NCBI GenBank assembly: GCA_011800805.1
Contig: MPNW01000380.1
Span: forward strand, 16,080-80,079
Direction of reading: 5' to 3'
Length of the DNA: 64,000 nt
Source of the DNA: Hirudo medicinalis
Lineage: Eukaryota > Annelida > Clitellata > Hirudinida > Hirudinidae
Positions 1 through 10,922 of the stretch are shown here, one piece after another. Numbering within the stretch: position 1 is the stretch's first letter; the number at the start of each line of letters is the position of its first letter. The position numbers and the translations under genes are program-made. The notes below the pieces were generated by a model, which did no database searches, was not told the origin of the DNA, and saw nothing but the letters and a program-made list of their open reading frames with translations.

Positions 1-170
1 TTCATTCATTCATTCATTCATTCATTCATTCATTCATTCATTCATTCATTCATTTCATTCATTCATTCATTCATTCACTCACCCACTCACTCACTCACCC
101 AATCGCCCACTCACTCACTCACCCAATCACCCACTCACCCACTCACTCATTCACTCACTCAGCTGCTCGT
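1..170. repeat. Tetranucleotide array (TTCA)n grading into (ACTC)n
   Basis: Uninterrupted TTCA units for about 75 bases, then variants of ACTC/ACCC units. It runs off the left edge of the window. Long open frames through it would encode only Phe-Ile-His-Ser repeats and are not genes. Confidence 0.95.
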
Positions 171-282
171 AATGACTGAAACAACAGAAACTTTAAAGGT
201 GATGAGGTCTGCAAGTCATTGAGAGAAGGTAGACCAAGCTAATTAGTGCTTCTCACATTGCACAAGTTCGCATATTCCCAAA

Positions 283-425
283 CCATCATCATCATCGTCG
301 TCGTCATCATCATCATCATCGTCGCCATCACCATCATCATCATCATCATCATCATCATCACCATCGTCGTCGTCGTCGTTGAAGTCATCATCACCATTAT
401 CATCATCGTCGTCGTCGTCATCATC
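283..425. repeat. Trinucleotide array (CAT/CGT)n
   Basis: Imperfect CAT, CGT and CAC triplets. The array keeps all frames open on both strands, producing spurious Met-, Ile-, His- or Ser-rich ORFs. No codon-bias or splice-site evidence of a gene. Confidence 0.93.
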
Positions 426-485
426 TTCCTATACTGCCATTCGGCATTCACCATAACCTCTATTTTTGTCACCCCTTGAATGTTG

Positions 486-900
486 GAGAACTATTGAGTG
501 GATGAATGAACGAGTGAGTGAATGAATTGATGAATGAATGAACGAATGAATGGATGAATGTATGAACAAGTGAATGAATGGATGAATGTATGAACAAGTG
601 AATGAATGGATGAATGTATGAACAAGTGAATGAATGAATGAATGAATGAACGAATGAATGAACGAATGAATGAATGAATGAATGAATGAATGAATGAACG
701 AATGGATGAATGATCGATGCATGGAGGAATGAATGATTGAGTGAGAATGATCTAAGTTCTGGTGTAAGTTATTCCAGCTGTCTTCCGCCAGATGTCGTTC
801 GTGTGATGTCCAGCTTTGTAAACACATGGATGGATGGATGAATGAATGGATGGATGGATGAATGAATGGATGGATGGATGGATGGATGGATGGAAGATCG
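486..900. repeat. Tetranucleotide arrays (GAAT)n and (GGAT)n
   Basis: From about 505 to 715 the sequence is GAAT/GAAC units with a higher-order period (a block with 'gtatgaacaag' recurs three times at 558-632). A separate (GGAT)n/(GAAT)n tract lies at about 825-893. The 110 bases between are unique and hold no recognisable gene. Confidence 0.92.
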
Positions 901-990
901 ATCCAGCACTGGTGAAGAAGAAAACGGCTGCCATGGGAACGCCGAAAACCTGAGGGATGTCTCGGAGGAGAATAAATAAGTGCATGAAAC

Positions 991-991
991 C

Positions 992-1059
<68 letters not shown>

Positions 1060-1190
1060 TGGTGGTGGTGATGACGACGACGACGACGACGATAATGATG
1101 ATGATGATGATGATGATGATAAAGATGTGATGATGATGGTGGTGGTGGTGGTGATGGTGATGATGATGACGATGAAGACAACGATGATGG
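991..1190. repeat. Trinucleotide array (GAT)n with GAC/GGT variants
   Basis: About 20 perfect GAT units followed by GAC, GAT and GGT runs. All large open frames here (poly-Met, poly-Asp, poly-His, poly-Ser) are products of the triplet repeat. Confidence 0.95.
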
Positions 1191-1817
1191 TCTTCCACGC
1201 GGCGCTGGGCTGCTTCGTTATCTCCATCCGAAATAATTGGAAACATACTCTCTCACATCAAAATTTTCTCCGCACACACACACAAGCACACACACACACA
1301 TTCACACGCACACACAAGTTTCTCTGATTTCTTCTTCATCTGTCCTTCTTTCAATCGGGACAAATTGACGGTGAACCAGGGTTGGGCCACCCTGACCCCA
1401 CGCCAGGGTGGTGCATCTGTGATCCCCCTCCAAGCAGAGGGGACTTCGGAAAAGACTGCATATAGAGAGGAAAGACACGATGATGATGATGATGATGATG
1501 ATATTAGTGATGATGGCGACGATGATGATCAGTGAGGAGTACGAATAATTTGAAAATAACCTGTTCCAATGAATCGAAGGAATGGATGGAGAGGATGAAT
1601 GGACGGACGGACGGATGGATGGATGAGTGAATGGAAGGAGCGACCGGGAAGGTGCAAAGGCACACCCAGAACCATCCAACGAGAACACGGGCAGACGCAC
1701 GGACGGACGGACGGCTTGGCGGAAACTCATTTAAACACTTAGCGCTATCGTGAGTCATGCTCTTCAACTTTCTCTTCACAATAAAAAGGCCGCTGATGAT
1801 AACACCACTGTGCACAT
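1191..1817. other. No gene recognised; mixed unique and simple sequence
   Basis: Contains a CA/CACA-rich tract (about 1273-1316), a short (GAT)n at 1480-1502 and GGAC/GGAT units at 1600-1625 and 1700-1712. The stretch at 1368-1450 is GC-richer but shows no splice-site-bounded exon that I can support. Confidence 0.6.
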
Positions 1818-2078
1818 GATGATGATGATGATGATGATGATGATGGTGGTGATGATGACGATGACGACGATGATGATGACGACGATGGTGATGATGATGA
1901 TGATAGTAGCCATGGTTATGGCGATGATGGTAGTGGTAGTAGTCGTGGTTATGATGATGATGATGACGATGATGATGATAGTAGCCACGGTTATGGCGAT
2001 GATGGTAGTGGTAGTAGTCGTGGTTATGACGGTGTCCATTAAGGAGAAAACGACGGTGGTGATGATGATGCTGACTTC
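1818..2078. repeat. Trinucleotide array with an internal duplicated block
   Basis: ATG/ACG/GTA triplets. A block containing 'gtagccatggttatggcg' at about 1906 recurs at about 1981 with single changes, so the array has a higher-order duplication of about 75 bp. Confidence 0.85.
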
Positions 2079-2337
2079 AGCCATCTTCTTCCAGGCTCAG
2101 AATTTAGAAAAATCACCCCGGCAAAGAACATTTATCATTTGTTATTATGTAAATATTTAATCAACTCTCAAAAAACGTCGAAATTGGCTTTCAGAGAATA
2201 TAATTATTACGGGGAAAAAAATGACTGCCTCCGCATATCCGGAATATCTGATTCCAGGAGGAAATGATTTCGGAAAGAAATTTTAAAATCATTCACCTCC
2301 ATAATCCCCCCTCTCCCCCACTCCCCCCCCCCTGCGA

Positions 2338-2552
2338 TGTTCCCATCATCGTCATCACTACCGTCACCATCACAGTCATCACCATCGTCATCACGAGCAC
2401 CATAATCATCACGATCTTCAGCATCACCTCTATTGTCGTTATGAACGTTCTTCACCATTATCTCCATCATCATCGCCGTCGTCGTCATCATCATCGTCAT
2501 CATCACCACCATCATCATCATCATCATCATCGTCGTCGTCGTCGTCGAATGC
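2338..2552. repeat. Trinucleotide array (CAT/CGT/CAC)n
   Basis: Degenerate CAT-family triplets ending in a run of CGT units. No gene structure seen. Confidence 0.9.
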
Positions 2553-2696
2553 GACGTCGCCTACATTCCCAAGCAGCGGAAGTAATTTGCAACTTGAGGA
2601 AGCAAACATTTCCGCGAAGTCAGAGTCGTGACATGTCACGTCATCCGCTGTTGGCTACATTGACCTATAAACGTCATCGATGTCACGGAATTAACA

Positions 2697-2698
2697 AA

Positions 2699-2752
<54 letters not shown>
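2697..2752. repeat. (TAT)n microsatellite
   Basis: About 17 perfect TAT triplets. Confidence 0.95.
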
Positions 2753-2796
2753 CATCATCGTTATAACAATAACAAATTTAATGGCAACACCACCCG

Positions 2797-3098
2797 CCCA
2801 GACTCCTACCGATCCATCCTTACATCTACCACCCGTCCATCCACCCCTACACTCCTACCAATCCATCCTTACACCTACCATCCATCCAGCCCCGAACTCC
2901 TACCGATCCATCCTTACACCTACCACCCGTCCGTCCATCCCCCAGACTCCTACCGATCCATCCATACTCCTACCACCCGTCCGTCCATCCCCCAGACTCC
3001 TACCGATCCATCCTTACATCGACCACCCGTCCATCCACACCCCATACTCCTACCAATCCATCCGTACACCTACCACCCGTCCATCCACCCCAAATGAT
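2797..3098. repeat. Minisatellite, unit about 47-50 bp, six copies
   Basis: The phrase 'actcctaccgatccatcc' (or a one-base variant) recurs at about 2802, 2851, 2897, 2944, 2996 and 3047, each followed by a 'taccacccgtccatcc'-like segment. Open frames through it are Pro/Thr/Ser-rich repeats and I do not treat them as coding. Confidence 0.85.
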
Positions 3099-3235
3099 CT
3101 TCCCACAACCGTCGTGGGGTATCGTGTTTCCAACTACACTCTGGTAAATAAACGATCTTCTTATCGCTTCCTCCACTGACTCCTACAAGCTCTGATCATC
3201 TCCGTTCTCCATCTGGTAATCTCTTTTCGCAACCT

Positions 3236-3410
3236 TTTCATTCATTCATTCATTCATTCATTCATTCATTCATTCATTCGTTCGTTCGTTCGTTCGTTCA
3301 TTCGTTCGTTCATTCATTCGTTCATTCATTCGTTCATTCACTCGTTCATTCATTCATTCATTCGTTCGTTCGTTCGTTCGTTCATTCATTCATTCATTCA
3401 ATTCATTCAC
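3236..3410. repeat. Tetranucleotide array (TTCA)n/(TTCG)n
   Basis: TTCA units interleaved with runs of TTCG. The same pair of units recurs at 4186-4312. Confidence 0.95.
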
Positions 3411-4185
3411 TCAGTCCATCTATCCTTACGCATTCTGTCCATCTTTCCGTCCATTCGTCCGTCATCCTTGAGTTCCATGAATGATATTTTCAAGAGTTTA
3501 GCTAAATCTTTTCATCTTCCTTGAATGTCAATTAGAAAAAAAATCATACAGCTATCAGAGCACATCTCAGAGCAACATTGATGAGAACATAATAAATATT
3601 AACATAACATAATAATTAATATTATAATTAATACTTTCCCTCAAAAGGAAGCAAGAAAATTCCAAACGAAAAAAATAAAAATACAAAATTTCAAGTCGTC
3701 TGAATGAACTTTTTACGTCAGAATTCCTAAGATCAACCTTTACTCGAGAGCTTTTTGAGAGAGTCCCACTGAAGATGATTAACAACAGAACAACATCGTC
3801 GAGACTGAGCAAAAAAGAGAAGAGAAGATTAGGTTCCCAAAAGTCAGTCATTGAAAATATTGAAAAATCTAAAGACACACACCCCCAGTAAGTGATTGAA
3901 ACCGGGGTGAGGGTCTACCCAGGGCCAGCCCCAACCGAGGCGAATGGTTCCCACGACTTTACATGGTTTTCGAAGGAAGGAGTCATGCTCAACTCTCACA
4001 AAACCTTTTGCTTTTTCAGTTTCAAAAGTTAAGATACCATGCGTTTGTACACTCGACGTTCATTTATAATTTATTTGGAAACTTTGAAACATCTCATCCA
4101 ATGTCAAACTGTTTTGGTTTCTGTGTAAACGAAGAACCAAACGGAGGCTTTGCAATTGTATTTACCCGTCAATTCACTTGAGCAT
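3411..4185. other. No gene recognised
   Basis: AT-rich unique sequence with open frames of about 70-100 codons on both strands. None shows family motifs or convincing splice sites. Possibly intron of the downstream phosphatase gene. Confidence 0.5.
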
Positions 4186-4312
4186 TAATTCATTCGTTCG
4201 TTCATTCATTCATTCGTTCATTCATTCATTCGTTCGTTCGTTCGTTCGTTCGTTCATTCATTCATTCATTCATTCATTCATTCATTCATTCATTCATTCA
4301 TTCGTTCATACA
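4186..4312. repeat. Tetranucleotide array (TTCA)n/(TTCG)n
   Basis: Second copy-type of the array at 3236-3410. Frames read as Phe-Ile-His-Ser repeats. Confidence 0.95.
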
Positions 4313-5333
4313 TTCGGTCGGCATGCACTCGTACATAGTCATTGTCAACCGGAGGAATGTGCCGAGTCGATCGCAGTGAACCTAGGCGAGATTCGATATT
4401 CGATCCAGGAGAGCAGATTTAAAAACAAACAGATAAAAATTCCAAACTTAAATTCGCTCCAAGGCAGTAAATCATTGTCTAGCTCGAATTTGGAAGGATT
4501 TTCGACCTCTCAAAAATTCACCCTAATCTCTTTTGTTATCGCCAGCCGTAAAAAAAGGCGACCCACAATGAATTTTATCTCGGTTTTAACCTCGATTCAA
4601 TTTTAAATCACTTCTCCGATCCTGATGACTAACAAATCCGGCTCGGGGTGAATTCAGGAATTCAGTCTTGCAAGGTTACACCACTCGGTTCATGGGCCAT
4701 TACCCCAAACACCAGCTGAAATAATTAGGAAATCTTCAAGCCGTTCCCAAAAACTCGTTCTCCGAGATCTTGTTGACGAAGAAGAAGAGACGTGTTTCTA
4801 AGAACCGAGACATCGTTAAGAACGAAAACAAGCCCACGCAATTGTTCGCCAGAGCCGAGGCTCGAGCTGGCAGTCTTTGTTCAGAAAATCTGACCCAAAT
4901 AAAGTAACCTCCGACCTGGTTTATCGCGATAACACGACGAACTCGCCCACGCCAATTCATCGCTTTGTTTAGCTGTTCAGACAAAGTTAGAGCGAGCTTT
5001 TTTAGTTTCAAAATAATTTTAACTTTTCGAATGAGACTTTCTACTGACATCGACCGGAAAATAACTTGGCAAAAGGCTCGAGAGCGGCCGACAATCTCTT
5101 TAAGATTTATTTCGTAACACACCGAGGATGACAAACAATAAATTCTTGATAAGCCAGTTTGTTTGACGCCACCCCTTATAATATGTTTTTTCAAGTCTGT
5201 ATATCCCCGGGTTCGATTGGCCACCCTGACGGCCTCAATCCGTCGCCATAATCGCCCTTTTATTAATATAAGCTGCCAGGCGGGCTGGTTAATGCACTCC
5301 ATGTGAGCGTGGTTTTTAATTTTTCTTTTCAAG
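4313..5333. other. No gene recognised; probable intron upstream of the DUSP exon
   Basis: Ends in a good polypyrimidine tract and AG at 5332-5333, the acceptor of the first visible phosphatase exon. A 198-codon frame on the minus strand (4736-5332) has no recognisable motif and is treated as chance. Confidence 0.5.
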
Positions 5334-7159
5334 GAAACCCGGAAAGAGCTCAGTCGAAAAACAAGGAATTAGAAGCCAATAAAGCTCCAATAAACAATTC
5401 CAGTGCACCGACAGGCGTTTCAAAGCCAGTTCTACTGGAGCCGATCGGATCTCGCCACGATCCAGATCCTCAAGGGGAAAATTCACCGTCGATGCTTCTT
5501 TCATCGTCTCTACCGTCCAACAGTCTCCTGCTTCTTCCCCCAAGGGGCAATGCCCTTTCGCTGCCCCCCTCACCTCTGCTCGCCCCTTGCGAGTCTCCGG
5601 CAACATCCTCCTCGTTGACTTCGCTCCTCGAAAGACGAAGGAGTAAGCCCGGCCTGAAAAGTTTGGGCACGCTGAGCATATTCAATTCCCACAATTCTCC
5701 CCTCGATTGCAATCCTAAGTTACACGGACAGCCACCTTCAAAGTACGACCATCACGACACAATGGCCAAAGACAAAAGTCCCGAGACGACACCGACGACC
5801 ACCTCGACAGGTCAATTCCCAGTCAAGATTTTGTCGGATCTGTACCTCGGAAATGCCCAAACTTCGGCAGACTTGCATTGCCTCCAGAGTCACAACATCG
5901 GGTACGTTGTAAAGTTCTTTACGATATCATTACTGTTTTTTTACATTTGGTCTTTGCCGTAACTTTGCTCGTGTAATTCCTTCCAGCTACATCGTTAACG
6001 TGACATCGGACGTGGTCAATTCTTTTGAGGGCTTACCGGGATTCCAGTACCTGAGGATTCCCATAGCCGACGACAGCTGGTCCCAGGACATGGAAAAGCA
6101 TTTCCGTTCGGCCATAAACTTTATCGGTGAGTTTAGCCTTTGCTCCTACCGGGATAACCAGACATGGTCCCAGTTGGGCGTTAAACATGTTGTGTAGAGT
6201 TAAATGTGTCAAACACAACACTGAAGTCATTCATCTTTGAACACATCTGCCGCAAGTGTCTTTAAGAAGCTGCTTCTTGAAGTTTATGATCTGCATTTTC
6301 AAACTCATGAATTTATTGGGTTTTAAGAAGTGAATTTCATGTCAGTAAAGGCTGTGAACTTTTTTTTTTATCGTGGCTAATTTTAGAGCCGCGTGCCATG
6401 ATAAAATGGTCGTAAAACACTTCATCTTAGAAACTTTGACGCAGCTATCTATGCCGACTCGAATGATCGTTTCCATATTCCTAGATTAAGAAGGAGAGTG
6501 CTCTGAATTATCACAGAACAAATTGATAAATATTTGTAACATTTTTGATCGCGAGCAGATCAATCATGGGCAGCATCAAATTAAAAATCCTTTCAAACCA
6601 AATCAATTTGTTTTCAGATGAGGGAAGGAAAAACAATCAATCAATCCTGATCCACTGCATGGCTGGAGTCAGTAGATCAGTAACTGTGACTGTGGCTTAC
6701 CTCATGAAGTCGGAAAACCTCGGCATGGATGATGCCTACGAGCTCCTCAGGAGGTGTAAATCAAACATCAACCCTAACCTCAGTCTCATGGGGCAGCTGC
6801 AACTTTTCGGAGAAAAGTTAAAACGAGAACGCCTAAAGAATCAGCAACATCTACTGGACGTGTCCAGCCTCTCTATCAACCAGGCAGCCGCAGAATCGCT
6901 CGAAGGACAAGAAACCCCGTCGCTCGGAGAATCGAAGTTTTTCAAAAACGGCTCGACAATACACGAGATTAAATCAAATTCTCACCATTCGGCCCTCATT
7001 ACACCCGAAACTGCAACGTTTACCGACTTCAAACCAGAAAATCCGGTATTCTACTTCCCCTGCACACCACCGGCCACCCCGTCTCTGCGCGATCACTTCG
7101 GCATCTTTCAAAACCGCGCCATGTCGCTACCGAATGGAAATGAATGTGAAGAATTATAG
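5334..7159 (+). CDS. Dual-specificity MAP kinase phosphatase, DUSP6/7/9 (MKP-3) type, 3' exons
   Basis: Dephosphorylates Thr and Tyr of MAP kinases. Three exons are seen: 5334-5901, 5987-6126 and 6618-7159, with GT-AG introns whose phases agree (2 then 1), giving 415 residues in the window. The first part is Ser/Pro-rich linker (as between the two domains in this family). The catalytic domain starts at FPVKILSDLYLG; the general-acid loop is IPIADDSWSQD; the active site is HCMAGVSRS, fitting the HCxxGxxR signature with catalytic Cys and Arg; then the SVTVTVAYLM helix. The motifs match the ERK-selective DUSP6/7/9 group as I know it. The N-terminal rhodanese-like kinase-binding exon is expected but not found in 1-5333, so it probably lies to the left. 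The approximately 110-residue C-terminal tail is longer than usual. Stop TAG at 7157-7159. Confidence 0.92.
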
Positions 7160-7796
7160 CCGAAATGTTTCTAAACATTGTAGTTTAATTGTTTATAATT
7201 TTTCGTAAATTGCTGTCTCCTCGCGAGATTCACTAACAAGACACGACTTCCCCCATTTTTCCTTCTACAATCCTTGTAAGAAACATTCGTCGGGTTTTTT
7301 TTTTGTACGAATTGTTTATTTTAATCTCTTAGAAATTTTCTTCAACCAGTCCGATGCGAACATTTCACCAAAATGCTAACGTTCCCCGTGCAAGTATACC
7401 CAAACTTGTTGTGAATATTTTCCTTTTTATAAACTAAACTTACTATTTTTATACGAACTGACTTTGATTTTGCCGACGGGACTGAAGATTTTGAACTGAA
7501 AATCAAAAACAACGCAGCCTGCTTCCGTGCCTTTTCGTTAAGAAATCGGCCTTCTTGTCCGTCTGGTCCGGGATATTTTTTAAAAATCTGTTTGCACCAC
7601 TTTTTCGTGCCGAGAATTATTCTTGTTGATACTGTTGTGAAAATTCTTTCATTTCATTCGAAATTACTCGAAGAACGGGCTGACGTTTTGTTAGTCTATT
7701 GAGTTAATTCAAAATTGTTGTTCATTGAAATCGTCGCACGCCCGAGCAGCCATCTTGCGTTGCAACCGACAACAAGCGTCAGGGACCACCGGTTGG

Positions 7797-8049
7797 ATGG
7801 ATAATTTAGCGGAGGTATCTTTTGTTGAAAGTTATTTAATTTATCTATCGTATCAATAAAATAATAAAAATATCCTGCTATCGTGCGTCTGAAAATAATT
7901 ACCCAAAAATTCTTGCCTTATTTTTTTAGGAGATATCCACAGCTATTACTGCCGTTGTGTTCAAATTAGCTTTGAAATTGACAACATTAAGAATTTGGCG
8001 AACAAAGGTTTACGATGGAAAAATGGATTCTAAATTTCTGTTTCTGTGA
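7797..8049 (+). CDS. Weak candidate two-exon micro-ORF (45 codons)
   Basis: An ATG at 7797 opens MDNLAE followed by a donor-like GTATCT (7815). A strong T-run plus AG at 7921-7929 leads in phase to a second open stretch (7930-8049) with a hydrophobic/basic peptide and TGA stop. The sequence 'gccatcttgcg' 45 bases upstream resembles a YY1-type core-promoter element. No family match, and it overlaps the likely DUSP 3' UTR, so it may be chance. Confidence 0.15.
7855..7860 (+). terminator. Candidate poly(A) signal of the DUSP gene
   Basis: First AATAAA downstream of the stop codon, at about 700 bases. The interval 7160-7854 has no other supported gene and is probably 3' UTR. Confidence 0.45.
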
Positions 8050-8831
8050 CTCACAGCGTAAACAATGCTAATGGAGGTAGCGTCTTTTTCCTTTGTTGGA
8101 CGGGTTTTCCAGATAATGCCACTAAATCAATTGATAAAAAAAACGCAGTATTTACAGAAAAAGAGGTCGGATAATTATTCTGATTATATTTATTCGCTAT
8201 CGAAATTCTAAGAAATAATTTTCAAGCGTCGGGATCGTCGTTGCGCTCGTTAATAATTCAAACCTCCATCGATGTTCGGAGGCTAAAAATCTTGCTTACG
8301 TCAGCAGGCCGAGAGCATGATGTCATCTGCTGACATCAACACTTTCAACAAGTCCTAACGTCATCATATTTTGAAATGGTGAACTGGTTGCCATGACTCC
8401 ATGTTGCATCTAACAATACATCAGTTCAATAACTGTTACTTTAACTATTGTTAACACATCAACGAACGATGATAGATTAAATAAACATGGAAGAAAATTC
8501 AATCGAGCAAAAGTTACCTTAGAAGAGCCATTTTTGAGTGGGGCCGCGGGTCGGAAACCAATAGTGGGGTTTCGCTTCATCCACATTTTCTGAAACCTTC
8601 GGATTCCTTTCCGTCATCGACCATCTTCTGAGCATTCCATTTCCATCAACGCATGCATTTTCGTGTCTTCCAGAACCTAGTTGGGCTGGGTGCAAAACTC
8701 AGAGGGAAGATATTTCTTCGGTTGACGTGTTGAGTGGTGGAATGTTTGAATAGGTGGAGTCAGTACGTCGATCGAGTTCTCTGAATCGTTAATCGGTCGT
8801 AATATTATTTTAAAGGCTACCAAATGACGAG

Positions 8832-8954
8832 CAAAAGCCAACTCACTGGTGGCTACCTTTGGTACTCCTAAACCTATCCCTAACCATAGTCATAAACCTA
8901 ACCCTGAAAAACCGTGGTGACCTGCAAAATTTACTCCCAGTGAGTTGGCTTTTG
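8832..8954. repeat. Foldback element with 18-bp perfect inverted repeats
   Basis: The 18-mer at 8832-8849 (caaaagccaactcactgg) is exactly reverse-complemented at 8937-8954. The interior carries degenerate CCTAAACC / CCTAACC units. Consistent with a small MITE-like or foldback element; no target-site duplication was clear. Confidence 0.6.
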
Positions 8955-10114
8955 TCACTTCTTCAGGTATCGGCAAGAAAACCTAACTTGTGTGTTGATA
9001 AGTTGTGAAGTTCACAAAAATAATGTGCGAAAATTCATCTTAAAGGAGATTTTGGACTTACAAGCTACAGGACGCGTCTAGGCACATACAATACAATTAT
9101 AACTCTTGAATTCTTGAAGACTCCTGGTCACTCCTCTGATGAATCTCTCCTGGAGCTCCACATCACCGGAGTTTCATATTCTTCACTGAATAAAAAAAAA
9201 TACATAGTAAGTTCAAGATCCGATATAATTAATATTGCGAAATAATAATAAAGTAATTGCAATTGTATTGTATTGTATTGTAATGTATTGTATTGTTGTA
9301 AACTTGTATTTTTCTTTGATTAAATGGTTTTATATTTCTTTCACCTTTAGGAAGAAGAAGAAGAAGAAGAAGAAATAATCCAATAATATTAAATGTCCCT
9401 CCGACATGACTGCACCAAAACGAAGCCCTTTTGTTTGCCAACAACAGCCACAACAACATTATGCAACTTGATTTTCTCAAGAACAAAACATTCTTTGAAA
9501 AGGAAAACCCTTCTGATCCTAATACATATACTGAATCGACAACTTAACGTTTGTTTTGTTGCTCGAGGGGGCCGCACATTTCTTTTCGCTGTTTCGCCGT
9601 TTTGGTTCTTCTCCGTTATGGTTTCCCTCCGTTTTCGAATGGCCCCTCCTGGACTATTCTGTTCTGTGGCATTTTCAGAGCAGGCGATGATGATGATGAT
9701 GATGATGACAAAGTGATGCATTAAACTCATTTGAGTGATACATCCGATGCCTCTTCCTTACTGAGAGTAACAAGTTGAGCAGTGGTGTACCAGGGCCGTT
9801 AATTGGTATGCTTGAGTCAACGAGTCATCGAGTCATTAGTTGTCGACAATTTCCTGGAAGACTTTCTGAGATGAGATTAAAACTTTTAATCGGACATTTT
9901 CATCTTTAACAGGTACGATAACCCGTTTTGGACAGTCATACTCAGGAGTCATCTCGAGCGTGTTGTCAAAATGTTTGCTAATTATTGTGAATTACCTTCC
10001 GATCTTGGAACTCTTAAGACATTGAAACTTAGACTCTTTGAGAGGAGCTAAATTTTCCATTGGAGAATGAATGATGAGAACAAGAGACAGATATTCTATC
10101 ATTCTATATTATAA
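8955..10114. other. No gene recognised
   Basis: Contains an (ATTGT)n pentanucleotide run at about 9262-9298, a GAAGAA run at 9352-9372 and a short (GAT)n at 9686-9708. Frames of about 110 codons on opposite strands at 9389-9730 shadow each other and carry no motif. Confidence 0.5.
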
Positions 10115-10246
10115 TATGTCGTGTTCGCAACCCAGCCCTGGGGTAGGGGCGCTATATAAATGGTAGGTCGATTGAAAAGTGCCTTCACATCCCGTTCGGA
10201 TACATAAGGCACTCAAAAGATGGGCTAAATACAATACAATACAATA
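10115..10246 (+). mobile_element. SINE copy A (tRNA-like B box, conserved body, AATAC tail)
   Basis: Has a B-box-like 'gtgttcgcaaccc', then 'gcgctatataaatgg' (10149-10163) and a body ending near 'cgttcggatacat', then an (AATAC)n tail. About 90 bases of it match copy B at 41.9-42.1 kb with few differences, so this is a dispersed repeat family. Confidence 0.75.
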
Positions 10247-10922
10247 TCATTTGTGTTTTTAAAAGCTAAACATTCAAAATACGGTTAATAGCGTGACCCT
10301 CCTGCTTTCGATGTTCACAAAAATAAGCAGCTAAAAATTGTTTTACGGGCTTAATTCGAAAATAATTGCCTTGGAAAATACGCCGAAAAGTTGTCATCTC
10401 AATTACTTCTCTCACGAACCTTGTGATGAGTTGCTGGCTGTTGTCGTCAGCTTTCGAGAGAACTTGTTTTAGTGTTTCTCTCGGGTTACTTACTAGTAGT
10501 ATTAAACAATAATAGTTTAAATATTTAATAATAATTTATAAATTGAATAATAATAATTATTGTTATCGAGACGGAGAACAATATTACATTTTTCGTTGTT
10601 GCTCCCTGGACATCTGTTTCACATGTCTAATTCAGTAGAAGAGACTTTACTCAGAATTCCCTACTTTCATGCTTTCAAAAACATCGGACAGGTTGGTCTT
10701 TGTTCTAAATATGTTTTGTTTCGGGCAGAATTTTGAGATTTGAGTGCTTGAGTTTCACAAAATTTATTCTGGAGATGTTGAACAATGGAGAATGAAATAT
10801 TTAAAACATTTTTTCTGCATTGTTGGCGTCTCGAGCCATTTTAAGTGGACCGCATTAGCAGAGTGAGTGGCTGGAAGAATGGGAAAAACTCGAATCAAGT
10901 TTTTTTTCACTTGATTTTGAAG

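Noticed and set aside
239..1246. Long ORFs of poly-Met, poly-Ile, poly-His or Phe-Ile-His-Ser on both strands
   Set aside because: Every frame through tri- and tetranucleotide arrays stays open. No unique coding sequence or splice structure.
2264..3179. 277- and 132-codon Pro/Thr/His-rich frames
   Set aside because: They run through CAT and TAT triplet arrays and a 47-50-bp minisatellite; frames follow the repeats.
4736..5332. 198-codon minus-strand ORF
   Set aside because: No domain or signal; it overlaps the acceptor region of the DUSP exon and has no splice-site support.
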